DNA from: Legionella gratiana
GTDB lineage: Bacteria; Pseudomonadota; Gammaproteobacteria; Legionellales; Legionellaceae
Direction of reading: 5' to 3'
Assembly (NCBI RefSeq): GCF_001467695.1
Contig: NZ_LNYE01000020.1
Location: 398,681 to 462,680 of the forward strand
DNA length: 64,000 nt
Each line of letters starts with the position of its first letter. Within the stretch, counting starts at the first letter, position 1. This document shows, one piece after another, positions 21,091 through 30,954 of this stretch. The notes below the pieces were generated by a model. It saw only the letters and a program-made list of their open reading frames with translations, ran no database searches and was not told where the DNA came from. The position numbers and the translations under genes were made by a program.

Positions 21091-23556
21091 ATGACAATAT
21101 CAAAACAGCAGCAAGCTCAAAGAGAGTATCTTGAAAAAATTACTGCTCGAGCGATCCAGCAAACGTTGCAACAAAAGCCATCCTCTTTGCTTTTTGATCC
21201 CCAAGGACGGGTGTTGATTGATGTTAAACTATCTGAAGAGGAACAGAGGTTATTCAAACAAGGTTTCGGCAACACTAGAAATCCCTCCCCAATAACCACA
21301 GTAAGTTTAGATATTACACAAATCAAAGAGCTTAATGAAGCATACGAGCAGCGTTATGGTCTTGATAAGTTAAGTAAAGATCAGTGCGCTAAATTATCAG
21401 CGGTAAGAGGAAGTATCATTCCTCTCCAACAAGAATTTCATTTTCACATAGCACTTGCAGCACGTACTTACTCAAAAGTTGACAATAGACGGTTTCCTAA
21501 GGAACAAATGGATATTGCGCATCAAAAGGCAATGATGCGCATACAAGTATTAATTGAGCAAGCATTTGTTGATGCATTAGAAAAAGCTAAGGAAGGAGAA
21601 CTATTAAATGATGTGAAGCTTATTCAAGAATTAGATAAAGCACGGAAAAATATTTCTGCAGAAGCTCATAGCATTTTAGTGGAAGAAGTGATTGAAGAAA
21701 CGGGCTACCATTTATCAAGAGAAGATTTAGAAAAAATAGAGCACAAGCATCTGACTGAAAAAACGGCAGCTTCGCCTAATGACTTATTACATATCGATCA
21801 ATCATTAGAACAAGCAATTTGGATTTCTGGTTCTGAAAATACTGCTCATGAGCGTATTCGTCATATGGCAGGAGCATACGCACTTGCCGATAGGCAAATT
21901 GTGACTCTCGCTCTTAGAGAAGAAAATCAAGGGAAAGTACGCTTACAAATTAGAACACCTTCGCTTGATGTGAAAAAAGGTCTTCCCCTGGATAGTGCGA
22001 TTGACGATGTCAGTGTGAAATTTCTAGCACTTGCTGATAAATATTCAATGCATGATTCTATCGCTGAGAATCCATTAGGACGAAAAGCGTTTACATATAA
22101 TCTCCATACTGCAATTAATCATACTCTGGATGATTGGTTTAAAGATAATAAACAATCGTGGGGGGCGCGCGTTATTTTAAGTGGTGCTCACTTATATAAT
22201 AAAGTTCAACTTGAATCAAAAAATCCAAAAACTTTTTGTTTTGTGCAAAATTTGTCGGTTAACGGTTTTGGCGATAGTTTGGGATATGGATGGAATATTG
22301 GTTGGAATAAGCTGAGAAATGAAGCTACCTTAATGGCTGAAATGGCAATGCTGCAAAATCTGGTAGGACCAACGGACAATCTCCCAGAAATTCAGAAGGT
22401 ATTCACTCTTTATGAACAATTTTTGAGAAAAGCTAATGCTTATGGGGAGAATTACTTTTCTAGATCTCAGGAAGGTCAAGAGGCCATAAAGCAAATTAAA
22501 GCGATAAAAGCAGGTTGGACCCAACAAGATGCAAGAATACATGAGGCAGACGCCACCCCAGTAGACAAAGCAAAAAAAGCATTAAAAACAATCATGGCGA
22601 ATAATCTACATCATACACATGAATACGCCAAACTCGTTCAATCACTCTCTATATTTATTGAAGAAGCTTCCATCGCTGGATGTAAAAGTGGAAATGAGCG
22701 GGCGCAAGCAATTAATGGTAGAGTAGCAATTTTAGATCATGAAGCCGGTAAACTTGACAGCACCATTTTTAACGCTATTGATGCTTTAGCTAAGGCGAAA
22801 CCAAGTGATGTTAAACGGTTTGCGTCTGACTTAAAACGTAATTTAGATGATAAATATGATAAGCACTTACAAACAGGCTTAACGTTAATTAGTGATGTCG
22901 ATCAAGGTGCATCTGCTAAATCAAATGCCAAAGCCCCATGGTATAAGTTTTGGACAAAGTTTAATCCAAATTATGCAGAGGAGCCTTCATTAACACATCT
23001 ATCTCAAGAGAAATCTGGAAACATGCAGGCACACAAAGGACTTCCGGAGGCGATGGCTACTGCTTCAGGACATGCTAAGAGTTTTAGCTCCTATCTTGGC
23101 ATTGGTAAGATAGGAATTGCTTTGAGTCTTATTCTCTTTCCGATTAGCTTGCCTGTAGCTGCAGGGATTTATCTGTTTTCTTATAAACCGTACAAAGAAA
23201 AGCTTGAATCAAAAGCAGCAGCAAGAATAAAAAAATGTGAAAAAACTTATGCAGAACATATAAAACAGAATTCCCAAAAGGTTGTAGCCAGCTATGAAAT
23301 GGCTAATCATCGGCTGAATGCGCCTAAAATTGAAACAGAAGTTGGTTTGTCTGTAAAGAATCATGAGCAAGAAGGTGAGCATCAATATACTCAAATTTTC
23401 TCTGGCTCCAACCAGTCATTAAACGTTGAAGCGGAAGATATTCATCAACATATGAGCCAATTTAAAGGGGTTTTTGAGCAAATAAAAACACGAAAACAAA
23501 AGAAAGATCCTGAGGAGGTTGTTTATAAGATCCCGTCGGCTCAAGTGAAACAGTGA
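21091..23556 (+). CDS. Large protein of unknown function, effector candidate
   Basis: Unrecognised 821-residue protein. I start at the ATG at 21091, preceded by taagag; the open frame continues to a TTG at 21070. Most of the chain is predicted helical, polar and charged, with no signal peptide. A hydrophobic stretch (about residues 670-700, LGIGKIGIALSLILFPISLPVAAG) could insert in a membrane as a hairpin. The C-terminal 20 residues are charged and include DPEE, loosely like the acidic patch that helps Dot/Icm translocation. In a Legionella-like genome, length, lack of bacterial homology by eye and neighbouring similar giants suggest a secreted effector; this is inference. Confidence 0.6.
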   Translation: MTISKQQQAQREYLEKITARAIQQTLQQKPSSLLFDPQGRVLIDVKLSEEEQRLFKQGFGNTRNPSPITTVSLDITQIKELNEAYEQRYGLDKLSKDQCAKLSAVRGSIIPLQQEFHFHIALAARTYSKVDNRRFPKEQMDIAHQKAMMRIQVLIEQAFVDALEKAKEGELLNDVKLIQELDKARKNISAEAHSILVEEVIEETGYHLSREDLEKIEHKHLTEKTAASPNDLLHIDQSLEQAIWISGSENTAHERIRHMAGAYALADRQIVTLALREENQGKVRLQIRTPSLDVKKGLPLDSAIDDVSVKFLALADKYSMHDSIAENPLGRKAFTYNLHTAINHTLDDWFKDNKQSWGARVILSGAHLYNKVQLESKNPKTFCFVQNLSVNGFGDSLGYGWNIGWNKLRNEATLMAEMAMLQNLVGPTDNLPEIQKVFTLYEQFLRKANAYGENYFSRSQEGQEAIKQIKAIKAGWTQQDARIHEADATPVDKAKKALKTIMANNLHHTHEYAKLVQSLSIFIEEASIAGCKSGNERAQAINGRVAILDHEAGKLDSTIFNAIDALAKAKPSDVKRFASDLKRNLDDKYDKHLQTGLTLISDVDQGASAKSNAKAPWYKFWTKFNPNYAEEPSLTHLSQEKSGNMQAHKGLPEAMATASGHAKSFSSYLGIGKIGIALSLILFPISLPVAAGIYLFSYKPYKEKLESKAAARIKKCEKTYAEHIKQNSQKVVASYEMANHRLNAPKIETEVGLSVKNHEQEGEHQYTQIFSGSNQSLNVEAEDIHQHMSQFKGVFEQIKTRKQKKDPEEVVYKIPSAQVKQ

Positions 23557-23576
23557 TATGCTACTGTAAGAGACAG

Positions 23577-23597
23577 TGAAGCATTTTATGTCGCTAA
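23577..23597. repeat. Half copy D of dispersed repeat
   Basis: gcattttatgtcgctaa at 23581-23597 matches the right arm and flank of copy A (ttttatgtcgctaa is identical). It overlaps the last codons and stop of the minus-strand DUF2520 gene and lies about 20 bases after the stop of the plus-strand gene. Confidence 0.55.
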
Positions 23598-24437
23598 CAC
23601 TCCTTTAATTTTTTCTTTTATTGTTTCCGGTAATTGGGTTAAAGGAAGCGTATTTAATGCTGCTTCTTGATATAAACGTCTTATTTTATCGTTTTTTATT
23701 GTTTCTAAATGAAGCGAAATAGTGTCAATATCTCCTCTTGCCAATGGACCTGTAAGTGCTTCCGTTATATTTTCGGTGCGTTGTAAGTTATCTAAATTTC
23801 CTTGCATGAGTTTGACTATCATTTGTCGGCTTTGTTGCGAGTGAATTCCAGCTTTAAGAAATAGTTCTTCACTACAAGCGGCCAATGTAATTAGATAATT
23901 CGAAGCCATACAGGCTGCTGCATGATAGGTTGCTTTTGCTTCAGATTCAATGGCAATAAGATTTGCGCCCAATTGAGTGAAAGCGCTTCTTAACCACTCA
24001 CAGACTTCATGATCCCCTTCTAAGACACAGTCAACTTGCTTAAAGGCAGCAGATTCTAAGTAGTTTGTTTTGAATGCTTTTAAAGGATGAAAACTCGCAA
24101 TGAAACAGCCTTTTTTTCTTAATGGAGCAAGTAAAGCAGAGCTAAATACACCACTACAATGAATGACGAAATTATTTGGTTTTAAAGTAGCACTCTGAGT
24201 TAAAGTTTCTACAATAGGTTGAATGGCATCATCGTTACAGCAAATCCAAGTGATTTCAGCTTCTGGAAAGAGTTCAATTTTATCGACGGCCCTACCAGAA
24301 CCGATTTCATGACATACATTTTTGGCACTGGCCAAGTTACGGTTACATATGGAAAAGGATGAGATAAGCCGTGCTGTAGATAAGGCTAAAGCAATATTTT
24401 TACCTAATCGACCTGCACCTATGATATTGCATTTCAT
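23586..24437 (-). CDS. Rossmann-fold DUF2520 dehydrogenase-like protein
   Basis: NAD(P)-binding protein of 283 residues with an N-terminal Rossmann domain related to ketopantoate reductase/pyrroline-carboxylate reductase (MKCNIIGAGRLGKNIALAL, glycine-rich loop GAGRLG) and a C-terminal helical DUF2520 domain with FHPLKAF and the AACMASNYL segment. The catalytic reaction of this family is not established. I start at the ATG at 24437, which places the dinucleotide loop at the very N terminus as in relatives; an open 21-residue extension to 24500 has no support. It lies alone between two large plus-strand genes. The last codons overlap a half copy of the dispersed repeat. Confidence 0.82.
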   Translation of the reverse strand: MKCNIIGAGRLGKNIALALSTARLISSFSICNRNLASAKNVCHEIGSGRAVDKIELFPEAEITWICCNDDAIQPIVETLTQSATLKPNNFVIHCSGVFSSALLAPLRKKGCFIASFHPLKAFKTNYLESAAFKQVDCVLEGDHEVCEWLRSAFTQLGANLIAIESEAKATYHAAACMASNYLITLAACSEELFLKAGIHSQQSRQMIVKLMQGNLDNLQRTENITEALTGPLARGDIDTISLHLETIKNDKIRRLYQEAALNTLPLTQLPETIKEKIKGVLAT

Positions 24438-24540
24438 GTTTTTTCCGCTCAAAAGAAAGACATTATAAATTATGCCTTTATAAAGGAACAAAAAATACAT
24501 TTTTTGTAAAAAATTATCACCATTAGCACGAATTATTGGT

Positions 24541-24569
24541 TATAATACTCTCAATTTTTCATATTGAGA
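24541..24569 (+). promoter_or_regulatory. Promoter -10 and overlapping inverted repeat
   Basis: TATAAT at 24541-24546 is followed by a 7-bp inverted repeat, tctcaat (24549-24555) and attgaga (24563-24569), ending 7 bases before the start codon at 24577. If the -10 is used, transcription would start inside the repeat, which argues for an operator rather than an RNA hairpin. No good -35 is seen. Confidence 0.35.
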
Positions 24570-24576
24570 ATGAGTT

Positions 24577-26892
24577 ATGCCTTATTTGGTTACAGGAAAT
24601 GCACAACAAATTTTCCATGCTTTTGGACAAAATTGGGCCGTTGCGGAAGGAAAAGATGATATTGGAACCATTCGCTTGGATTTTCCACGTACGCATTTTT
24701 TGGGTACTCCTGAAGAAGCCATAAAGCATTTTAATATATGGAATACGAAAGCTTTGGGGCAATATTATTTGCAAGGGAACATGTCTGCAGGGAATTTACA
24801 TTATTTGCTCGGTTCTAATCCGCTTATGAAAGAAAATGAAGACCCAGAGTCTTACAATTCAAATTTTATCCGCCAACATTTTGCTTATATGAGTGATAAA
24901 GGAGAGCCCTGTGGACTTATGGTGATGTATCGAAAAGATAACCCAAAGCAATGGATTATGGGGCTAGTAAAAAAGGGTCATGCTGCGCCTAAAGATCGAG
25001 AACTTATTTTTTTATCAAGCTTTGATCTGACTCCATTTATTTCTGTATCTGATCAAAAGGAACCTACTCCTTCTTCTGCTCCTTTTTCAAAAGTGACTGT
25101 TTCTTCTGTAGATTTTTTGGATAATCCATTAACCCAACGAATTGACGCTGATTTACCAAAAGGCTTATTAAAAGATGCAATTAATGCAGAGACTGGTGAA
25201 CTAAATTTACGTTTTCAGCGTGTCGAATTAATGACACGAAAATTACAAGTAGAACAAGAAACAGCGACATTATCCGACCCTGTTCCATTTTCCGAGCTCA
25301 ATTTATCTGCATTATTTGCAGACAATCGAGCTTTGGATTTGATTATCCAATATAATTTTGCCAACTTATTTCCCTTGTCTTCTACTTTACTGCGTGATCT
25401 TTTGTCAGAGTCCAGTCCATTGCGAAAAGAAATTGAGTCAATTAAATTGACTGAAGATGAAAATCGTAATAAGAATTTATTAAAAATCGTTCTTGTATTT
25501 TATAAGTATGGCTTGTTGGAAAAGAATCGACACCTACTTAATGATCCGGTGTTGATGCAAAAATTTGGCAGTTTAATGGGGAGTGAAGCACAAATTAAAC
25601 TAATCCCATTTTTAAAACAAAAAAAATACTCTGATGAGTTAATTCATCTTATTTTATCGGAACCCGCCTACTTTAAAGCCATCAATATGTTGGTGGATTT
25701 GGAGCCTGCACTCACTGAAAATGTGCCACAATTTTTTAAGAAAGACGCAAAAAAATTAGAGGATTTGAAGTTTATTCATTCTTTATCTAATGATGATACT
25801 AAGAGGCTTTGCTTGCTTTTTTGGGTTAAGGAAAATCTATCTGAGGATGGTTATCAACAAATTATTACCGCAACGAATCGATATCCATTATTAGCTTCCA
25901 CATTAGTTGCTTTAGATCAAACAAAAACTAAAACTATTCATCAATTGCAAGCGCTGGCTGTAAATCCCGAACAACATTTACGAAAATCAATTCTTTATCA
26001 TTTTCGAGAAGAGCTGAATACATTTCATGGTATCTCGGCAAATTTACATAAGCTCTCTCTTCAGGACTTAGAAGCAGCTAGTGAGTCTTTAATTTTATTG
26101 AAAAAATTAAAAATTACTGATCCTAAGTGCTACCGTTTAGTCGTAGATAAGGGGAGCAAAGGACACGCTTTACGATTGCTTTTACCGCAGCTAGCGACCA
26201 TAAAGAATGAAGAACATCAAAAATTATTAATTGAAATTCTTTTTGTTGGGGCAAAGTTTAATATCGAATCTCAAGACAAGAGAGTGCGTGCGATAAAAGA
26301 TCAAGAACCCTTAAAAGAGTTGGCCATTACTCTCCATGAGTGCTTTAAGTGTGTGATGCAATTGCAGGATTTCATGTTTGACAGAGAAGTAGTTGAGTTT
26401 GCTGCTCAGAAAGACTCCGAAGAGGCTAGGCGTTTCCGACATATTATTTTGTGTATTCTGGAACAGTGTAAAGTAGTTGATGGACGTTTATCGGGATCAA
26501 AGTCTCATAGAGAGATGTTTCTGAAATGGGATCAAGAAGAAAAAAATTACAGAAAAGCATTATATCAAATTGCTTATGATGGGTTAACAAAGTCTAATGT
26601 AAATATACGTGCCCAATTACAAGAGGCAGAAAATAAAATTTTGGCGATTGTCGATCCAGAAATTGAATCAGATATTTATAAGGCCTTAATTGTTTTTGCA
26701 AATATAATTATTACTGTTTTATCCTTTTGCTTTGCTAATGTCATAAAATATAAAGCTACTGGCAATTGTTGGTTTTTTAATCAAACTCGATCTGGAGAAG
26801 AGCTACGCGCTCTTGACAGAGAGATCGTTGATGTTATTGCACCAGAAAAAAATGATGAAGTGGGTGCATGTGGGGTGCTCTCATTCTGTTGA
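24577..26892 (+). CDS. Large protein of unknown function, effector candidate
   Basis: Unrecognised 771-residue protein. The first 150 residues (MPYLVTGNAQQIFHAFGQ onward) look like a compact mixed domain rich in Trp, Phe and Gly; the rest is a long helical array with repeated Leu-rich segments (about 220-640). Near the C terminus there is one hydrophobic segment (IYKALIVFANIIITVLSF, about 693-712) and the chain ends ACGVLSFC, with cysteines at 765 and 771. It has no signal peptide. One possible reading is a membrane-associated Dot/Icm effector: large, helical, single-copy and flanked by similar unknown genes. I cannot assign a biochemical activity. Confidence 0.6.
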   Translation: MPYLVTGNAQQIFHAFGQNWAVAEGKDDIGTIRLDFPRTHFLGTPEEAIKHFNIWNTKALGQYYLQGNMSAGNLHYLLGSNPLMKENEDPESYNSNFIRQHFAYMSDKGEPCGLMVMYRKDNPKQWIMGLVKKGHAAPKDRELIFLSSFDLTPFISVSDQKEPTPSSAPFSKVTVSSVDFLDNPLTQRIDADLPKGLLKDAINAETGELNLRFQRVELMTRKLQVEQETATLSDPVPFSELNLSALFADNRALDLIIQYNFANLFPLSSTLLRDLLSESSPLRKEIESIKLTEDENRNKNLLKIVLVFYKYGLLEKNRHLLNDPVLMQKFGSLMGSEAQIKLIPFLKQKKYSDELIHLILSEPAYFKAINMLVDLEPALTENVPQFFKKDAKKLEDLKFIHSLSNDDTKRLCLLFWVKENLSEDGYQQIITATNRYPLLASTLVALDQTKTKTIHQLQALAVNPEQHLRKSILYHFREELNTFHGISANLHKLSLQDLEAASESLILLKKLKITDPKCYRLVVDKGSKGHALRLLLPQLATIKNEEHQKLLIEILFVGAKFNIESQDKRVRAIKDQEPLKELAITLHECFKCVMQLQDFMFDREVVEFAAQKDSEEARRFRHIILCILEQCKVVDGRLSGSKSHREMFLKWDQEEKNYRKALYQIAYDGLTKSNVNIRAQLQEAENKILAIVDPEIESDIYKALIVFANIIITVLSFCFANVIKYKATGNCWFFNQTRSGEELRALDREIVDVIAPEKNDEVGACGVLSFC

Positions 26893-26911
26893 AAATAATT
26901 AACGTTCTAAA

Positions 26912-26954
26912 TAACATGAGTTCGACATAAAAGACATTTATGCCTTTTATGTCG
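26912..26954. repeat. Full copy C of dispersed palindromic repeat
   Basis: Left arm with leader (taacatgagttcgacataaa onward, 26912-26937) and right arm tgccttttatgtcg (26941-26954) form a hairpin with one mismatch. It differs from copy A at two bases in the left 26. It sits 20 bases after the stop of the preceding gene and could terminate its transcription. The rest of the 256-base gap shows no gene. Confidence 0.8.
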
Positions 26955-27148
26955 TAGCATTGTTGCTCAGGCAATAATCAAGTGGATGTTTATTATCAAA
27001 AAACACAATAAATAATCTAAAAGATCAAATTTTGCCCTGCTGTTTAGTTTCCTTGTTCTTTGTATGAAAATTATTCTTGAACTTCTTAAAAATTTCTGCT
27101 TAATATGAACTATTCTATATGGACGACTGTGAATTAATGGATTAAAAA

Positions 27149-29761
27149 ATGGGAATACCAAAAAAAGCACTGAGACATAGTCAATTCATCACAAAAAAAC
27201 CTATTTCTGATGGTTCTCATAAAATATTTTCTGTTTCATTTGAAGAAGATGGTGTTACTAAGAAGGCCTTTTTTAAAGAACTTGAATCTCAAAGACATTA
27301 TCCAGAGTTATTAGCTAAAATAAGTGTAGCAACTTCTGCATTCAAAAAATCATTTCAGGGAAAAAGATCGGCTGAAGAAAGGTTAGTTTTTGATGATGAG
27401 GATCGATTAATCGGAACGTTATCTATTTGTGTTGATAATTTTAAACCTTTTAATTATGCGGAAGATGGAGTTCCAGTTAACAGCACTTTAAGAGAGCAAG
27501 TGGCTCCAAGTGTGAAAACATTGGTTGAAAAAAACATCATGGAACTTTTGTTTGGAAGATGGTTTCTTGATGATGATGATGGCCATCCGCATAATTTGAG
27601 TTTAAATGCGGATATTGATTTTGATATGTTTTTTTATTGGTTTACGATTCATATGAAAGAACCAAGATCAGTCATCGGCATTCCTAAAAAGCACGTTTTT
27701 CTTTCAGTTCCAGATTATGAGGCATTTCCTAATGTTCAAGATTCCAAGCCTTATCATTGGCCATCATATACACATCCAGGCAAAGTGACTATTCCGGTAC
27801 TTTTGCCGGGACAAGACCAGGTTCTACCTAAATTATTACCTAAAGCCTATGCAGATCCAGTGCAATTTGCCCGTTTGGCCCAAGATTCCGTTGCCCAAGA
27901 ACAAAAACTAGCAGCGGCTTTAAAAGCGTTATTAACTTATCAACCCGAAGTACAACGTAAACGCCTAACAGAGCTTTTTGGTGACTTAACGTTAAACTAC
28001 ACCTCTTTGGATGAAACAAATAAAGAGCTGCGTGCTAAATATGAAGAGCTCTATCCTGATCTTTGCAATGAAAAAACAAATACAGAGCCCTTTGTTGATT
28101 TTATGATGAAGCTCTACCAGGAACATTATGACAACTTATATCGAGTGGTCGTTTTTTATATGGGATGTATTAATAACGGTTATGGAATTCCTTTGCCACC
28201 AACGTGTTTGGCTCTTTATCAAAAACCTTCTTTTTATCGTAATATCGAAGAGTGGGTCAAAAATGAAAATGATACAACTTTCGCGAAAGAAGATGAGCTT
28301 AAATATGATCTTGCTGAGTTACAAAAACGTTATCATCAAGTTTGGCGAGATGCGTTTGCTCCCACGTTAAAGGAACTTCTTCATAGTTCATACCGACTTA
28401 CAAATGCATTACTCAAGGAAGCTACTAGCCCACCTCATATTCAGATCTCTGAAATTGTGAGCAAAAAAATTACTGATGATAGTCTAACCAGCGCATGGGA
28501 ATTATTTGGGGACATGCCTGAGCTTTCTGCTGAAGCCATTGAAGAAAAAATCAGTGTCGATAAAGACAGTAAGTTGCGTGACGCCTTACTCGCATTAGTT
28601 GCATTTATCAATGAGTTTCGTGCCATAACAAAAGACTACTATACAAAAGAGCGAAAAGATCTGATTGAAGAACATAATCTCGAGTTTTCAACCAAACTCA
28701 CATTACTTCATCAGCAATACAATTTAAAAATTCGCCAAGCTTTAGCAAATACAACCACTTATGCATTTGAATTTAACAACATTGCATCAAGTCTTAAGTT
28801 AATTGCTGAACAGGTTAATTTCCCATTGCATTTAACTACTACAGATAAACTGATGGAGGAGGCCTTACTTTCTGTTAAAAAAGAGGTGTTGCCTTTCACC
28901 CATGATGATGTGAAAAAACAATACCATGATTCTTTATTTATTTGGGCAAAAAATTTGAAGCCAGAAGAGTTAGAGCGGTATGTTACTGATATTATTGATA
29001 AAAAATATGCTCCTTTATTGTCTACTTTTTCATTTCGCCAACGAACAGAGCCTGTGAAAGAATATTTAAGAGCGAGTACAAATGAAAGTGGCGATAATCG
29101 ATTAGCTTATATTTTAAGTTCAGGATCCCAACAGGAAGGAGCCCTGAATAAGCTCATCATTGAGGGGCTTACTCCTTTAATGTTGCAAGAACATCCTATA
29201 CCCAGCATTGATGTTGCCATTAGAGATAAAAGTTTTGAGCGAGGCATAGCAGATTTTACTCGTGATGTAGTATTTTTTGCTAAGAAAGATAAACGATTTA
29301 CTCATCCTTTTAGTGATACGGGTATCTCATTAGTATACCGGGCTGTTTATGATTGGGTAGATAGCTTAACTGAAAAATCATTTAAAAGTCTCATCAGGTC
29401 TTCATTAAAACAATATGAATCAAAAACATGGGGAAGTTATTGGGGCTCCTCAAGACGCTCAGAAGTTGAAGGATATCTTCAGGGAAATTGTAATGCAAAA
29501 GCATTGGCTATGATTTTTATGAATGGATTCGATTCGTCAACATTAAACGAGTGCTTATTTACTAAGATAGTTGAAACAATTAAAAAGGAATTTGCAAGTG
29601 GTGAGTTTCCTGAAATGCAGCAAGATCCAAAATACCAATTAGTTGCAAATTTTAATTTGGAAAAACATAAGGCATTTTATCTTGCTAATCTAAAACATCA
29701 TAGTGAGACTATTGCCGCGTCACACCGTCAACTCCAAATTACTTACAGTTTAACGCACTAA
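27149..29761 (+). CDS. Large protein with kinase-like N-terminal motifs
   Basis: Unrecognised 870-residue protein, an effector candidate. The N-terminal 200 residues carry a pattern like atypical protein or lipid kinases: a beta-strand Lys in KKAFFKE (Lys43), a catalytic-loop-like DDDDGHPHNLS (Asp141-144, His146, Asn149) and, shortly after, DIDFD (155-159) resembling the metal-binding DFD motif. The remaining 650 residues are mainly helical with no recognisable domain. There is no signal peptide or clear membrane segment. Kinase function is inferred from motif order and spacing only; a HipA-like or PI-kinase-like fold are both possible. The start has only a weak ribosome site. Confidence 0.6.
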   Translation: MGIPKKALRHSQFITKKPISDGSHKIFSVSFEEDGVTKKAFFKELESQRHYPELLAKISVATSAFKKSFQGKRSAEERLVFDDEDRLIGTLSICVDNFKPFNYAEDGVPVNSTLREQVAPSVKTLVEKNIMELLFGRWFLDDDDGHPHNLSLNADIDFDMFFYWFTIHMKEPRSVIGIPKKHVFLSVPDYEAFPNVQDSKPYHWPSYTHPGKVTIPVLLPGQDQVLPKLLPKAYADPVQFARLAQDSVAQEQKLAAALKALLTYQPEVQRKRLTELFGDLTLNYTSLDETNKELRAKYEELYPDLCNEKTNTEPFVDFMMKLYQEHYDNLYRVVVFYMGCINNGYGIPLPPTCLALYQKPSFYRNIEEWVKNENDTTFAKEDELKYDLAELQKRYHQVWRDAFAPTLKELLHSSYRLTNALLKEATSPPHIQISEIVSKKITDDSLTSAWELFGDMPELSAEAIEEKISVDKDSKLRDALLALVAFINEFRAITKDYYTKERKDLIEEHNLEFSTKLTLLHQQYNLKIRQALANTTTYAFEFNNIASSLKLIAEQVNFPLHLTTTDKLMEEALLSVKKEVLPFTHDDVKKQYHDSLFIWAKNLKPEELERYVTDIIDKKYAPLLSTFSFRQRTEPVKEYLRASTNESGDNRLAYILSSGSQQEGALNKLIIEGLTPLMLQEHPIPSIDVAIRDKSFERGIADFTRDVVFFAKKDKRFTHPFSDTGISLVYRAVYDWVDSLTEKSFKSLIRSSLKQYESKTWGSYWGSSRRSEVEGYLQGNCNAKALAMIFMNGFDSSTLNECLFTKIVETIKKEFASGEFPEMQQDPKYQLVANFNLEKHKAFYLANLKHHSETIAASHRQLQITYSLTH

Positions 29762-29840
29762 AAAATATAAGCTATATTTAAATTAGAGAAAAAATGTGAC
29801 AAGCATTGTTGCCGTTCGTCGGTTGCATTTTTAGAGCTAG

Positions 29841-29862
29841 GTCACAAATCATAGTTTGTGAC
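29841..29862 (+). terminator. Hairpin between effector candidate and psd
   Basis: gtcacaaa (29841-29848) and tttgtgac (29855-29862) form a perfect 8-bp stem with loop tcatag. It lies 80 bases after the upstream stop and about 50 bases before psd. A T-run is not adjacent but tttcttttttt follows at 29883. It may be a terminator or an operator. Confidence 0.4.
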
Positions 29863-29914
29863 TCCTGAGCGTATAGGTTATGATTTCTTTTTTTAAAAAG
29901 CAGTGAGATTTTGC

Positions 29915-30760
29915 ATGTCTTTAGATTTATTAAAAACATTGCCACAATATATTATACCCAAACAAAGTCTGACCATACTTGCTGGTTTCTTGGCGGATGT
30001 GAAACATATCAAAGTTAAGGATTATCTTATTCAACGCTTTATTCACGAGTATCAAGTGAATATGAGTGAAGCTTTAATCGAAGATCCATCTGCATACCGA
30101 TGCTTTAACGATTTTTTTATCCGTCGTTTAAAACCTGAGTGCAGGCCTTTGGCTCATGCAGGCATCGTTTCTCCGGTAGATGGTTGTATTAGTGAAATAG
30201 GCTCAATAGAGGAAGGCAAGCTGATTCAAGCGAAAGGGCGTCACTATACTGTCTCCGAGCTTCTGGCGTGTGATCAAGAAATAGCGTCTCAATTTATTAA
30301 TGGGCGTTTTGCAACGTTGTATTTATCGCCTAAAGACTATCATCGCGTGCATATGCCGATAGATGCCGCAATTACCTCGATGACTTATATCCCTGGAGCC
30401 TTATTTTCAGTTCAACCGTCAACTGTTCGAGTAGTGCCTAAGTTATTTGCTCGTAATGAGCGTCTGGCTGTCTTTTGTTCCACTCAAGTCGGTCCTATGG
30501 CTATAGTGATGGTTGGCGCAACTATAGTGGGTTCTATAGGAACGAGTTGGAATGGAGAAATTAAACGAAGTAAAAGCCGCGTTGATTTTAAATATCCCTT
30601 GGCTAATAAAAGAATCGCTCAAGGTGATGAAATGGGCTATTTTAAGTTGGGTTCTACTGTTGTACTGTTGTTTGCCGATGGGAGTAATGTGCGTTGGAAT
30701 AAGGAATTAAAAGCAGGAAGCCTACTGCGTTTTGGTGAATCTCTAGGTGAAATTGAGTAA
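29915..30760 (+). CDS. psd: Phosphatidylserine decarboxylase proenzyme
   Basis: Membrane-associated enzyme converting phosphatidylserine to phosphatidylethanolamine. The 281-residue proenzyme has the family elements in order: [11 protein letters not shown], the [11 protein letters not shown]sp, the [11 protein letters not shown] histidines, NERLAVF, and the self-cleavage site LGST, whose Ser247 becomes the pyruvoyl group of the alpha chain. I start at the ATG at 29915 (GTGAG upstream) rather than the GTG at 29903. Its product is the substrate of the PmtA-like methyltransferase encoded at 34103, so the two together give a route from phosphatidylserine to phosphatidylcholine. Confidence 0.95.
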   Translation: MSLDLLKTLPQYIIPKQSLTILAGFLADVKHIKVKDYLIQRFIHEYQVNMSEALIEDPSAYRCFNDFFIRRLKPECRPLAHAGIVSPVDGCISEIGSIEEGKLIQAKGRHYTVSELLACDQEIASQFINGRFATLYLSPKDYHRVHMPIDAAITSMTYIPGALFSVQPSTVRVVPKLFARNERLAVFCSTQVGPMAIVMVGATIVGSIGTSWNGEIKRSKSRVDFKYPLANKRIAQGDEMGYFKLGSTVVLLFADGSNVRWNKELKAGSLLRFGESLGEIE

Positions 30761-30954
30761 CTCAAAGGGGTACGTGTTCACGCTACATGCATCAAAAGCC
30801 TGTATTTTCCCTATCTTGCGCGAAAATGATTCTCAGAAGCCTCACATACGGATGTATGCTCTAATGGCACTAAGTTACGATCGTGCTCTACGTACCGCGG
30901 TTTGTCCGTGGGATGTCGAGAGGCGAAGAGTTTACTCAAAAAACCTTTATGCTG
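30761..30954. other. Convergent intergenic region with GC-rich hairpin
   Basis: 194 bases between two convergent genes, richer in GC than the surroundings. ccgcgg (30895-30900) pairs with ccgtgg (30906-30911) across tttgt, with one G-T pair, and may serve as a bidirectional terminator. A 71-codon open frame crosses it but overlaps psd out of frame and has no protein character. The hairpin core resembles dispersed ccgcgg-tttgt-ccgcgg elements known in some proteobacteria. Confidence 0.4.

Noticed and set aside
24577..26892. C-terminal CGVLSFC as a CAAX prenylation signal
   Set aside because: A CAAX box needs the Cys at position -4; here cysteines are at -7 and the last residue. Also considered and rejected for the 55201 gene, which ends ILTC.
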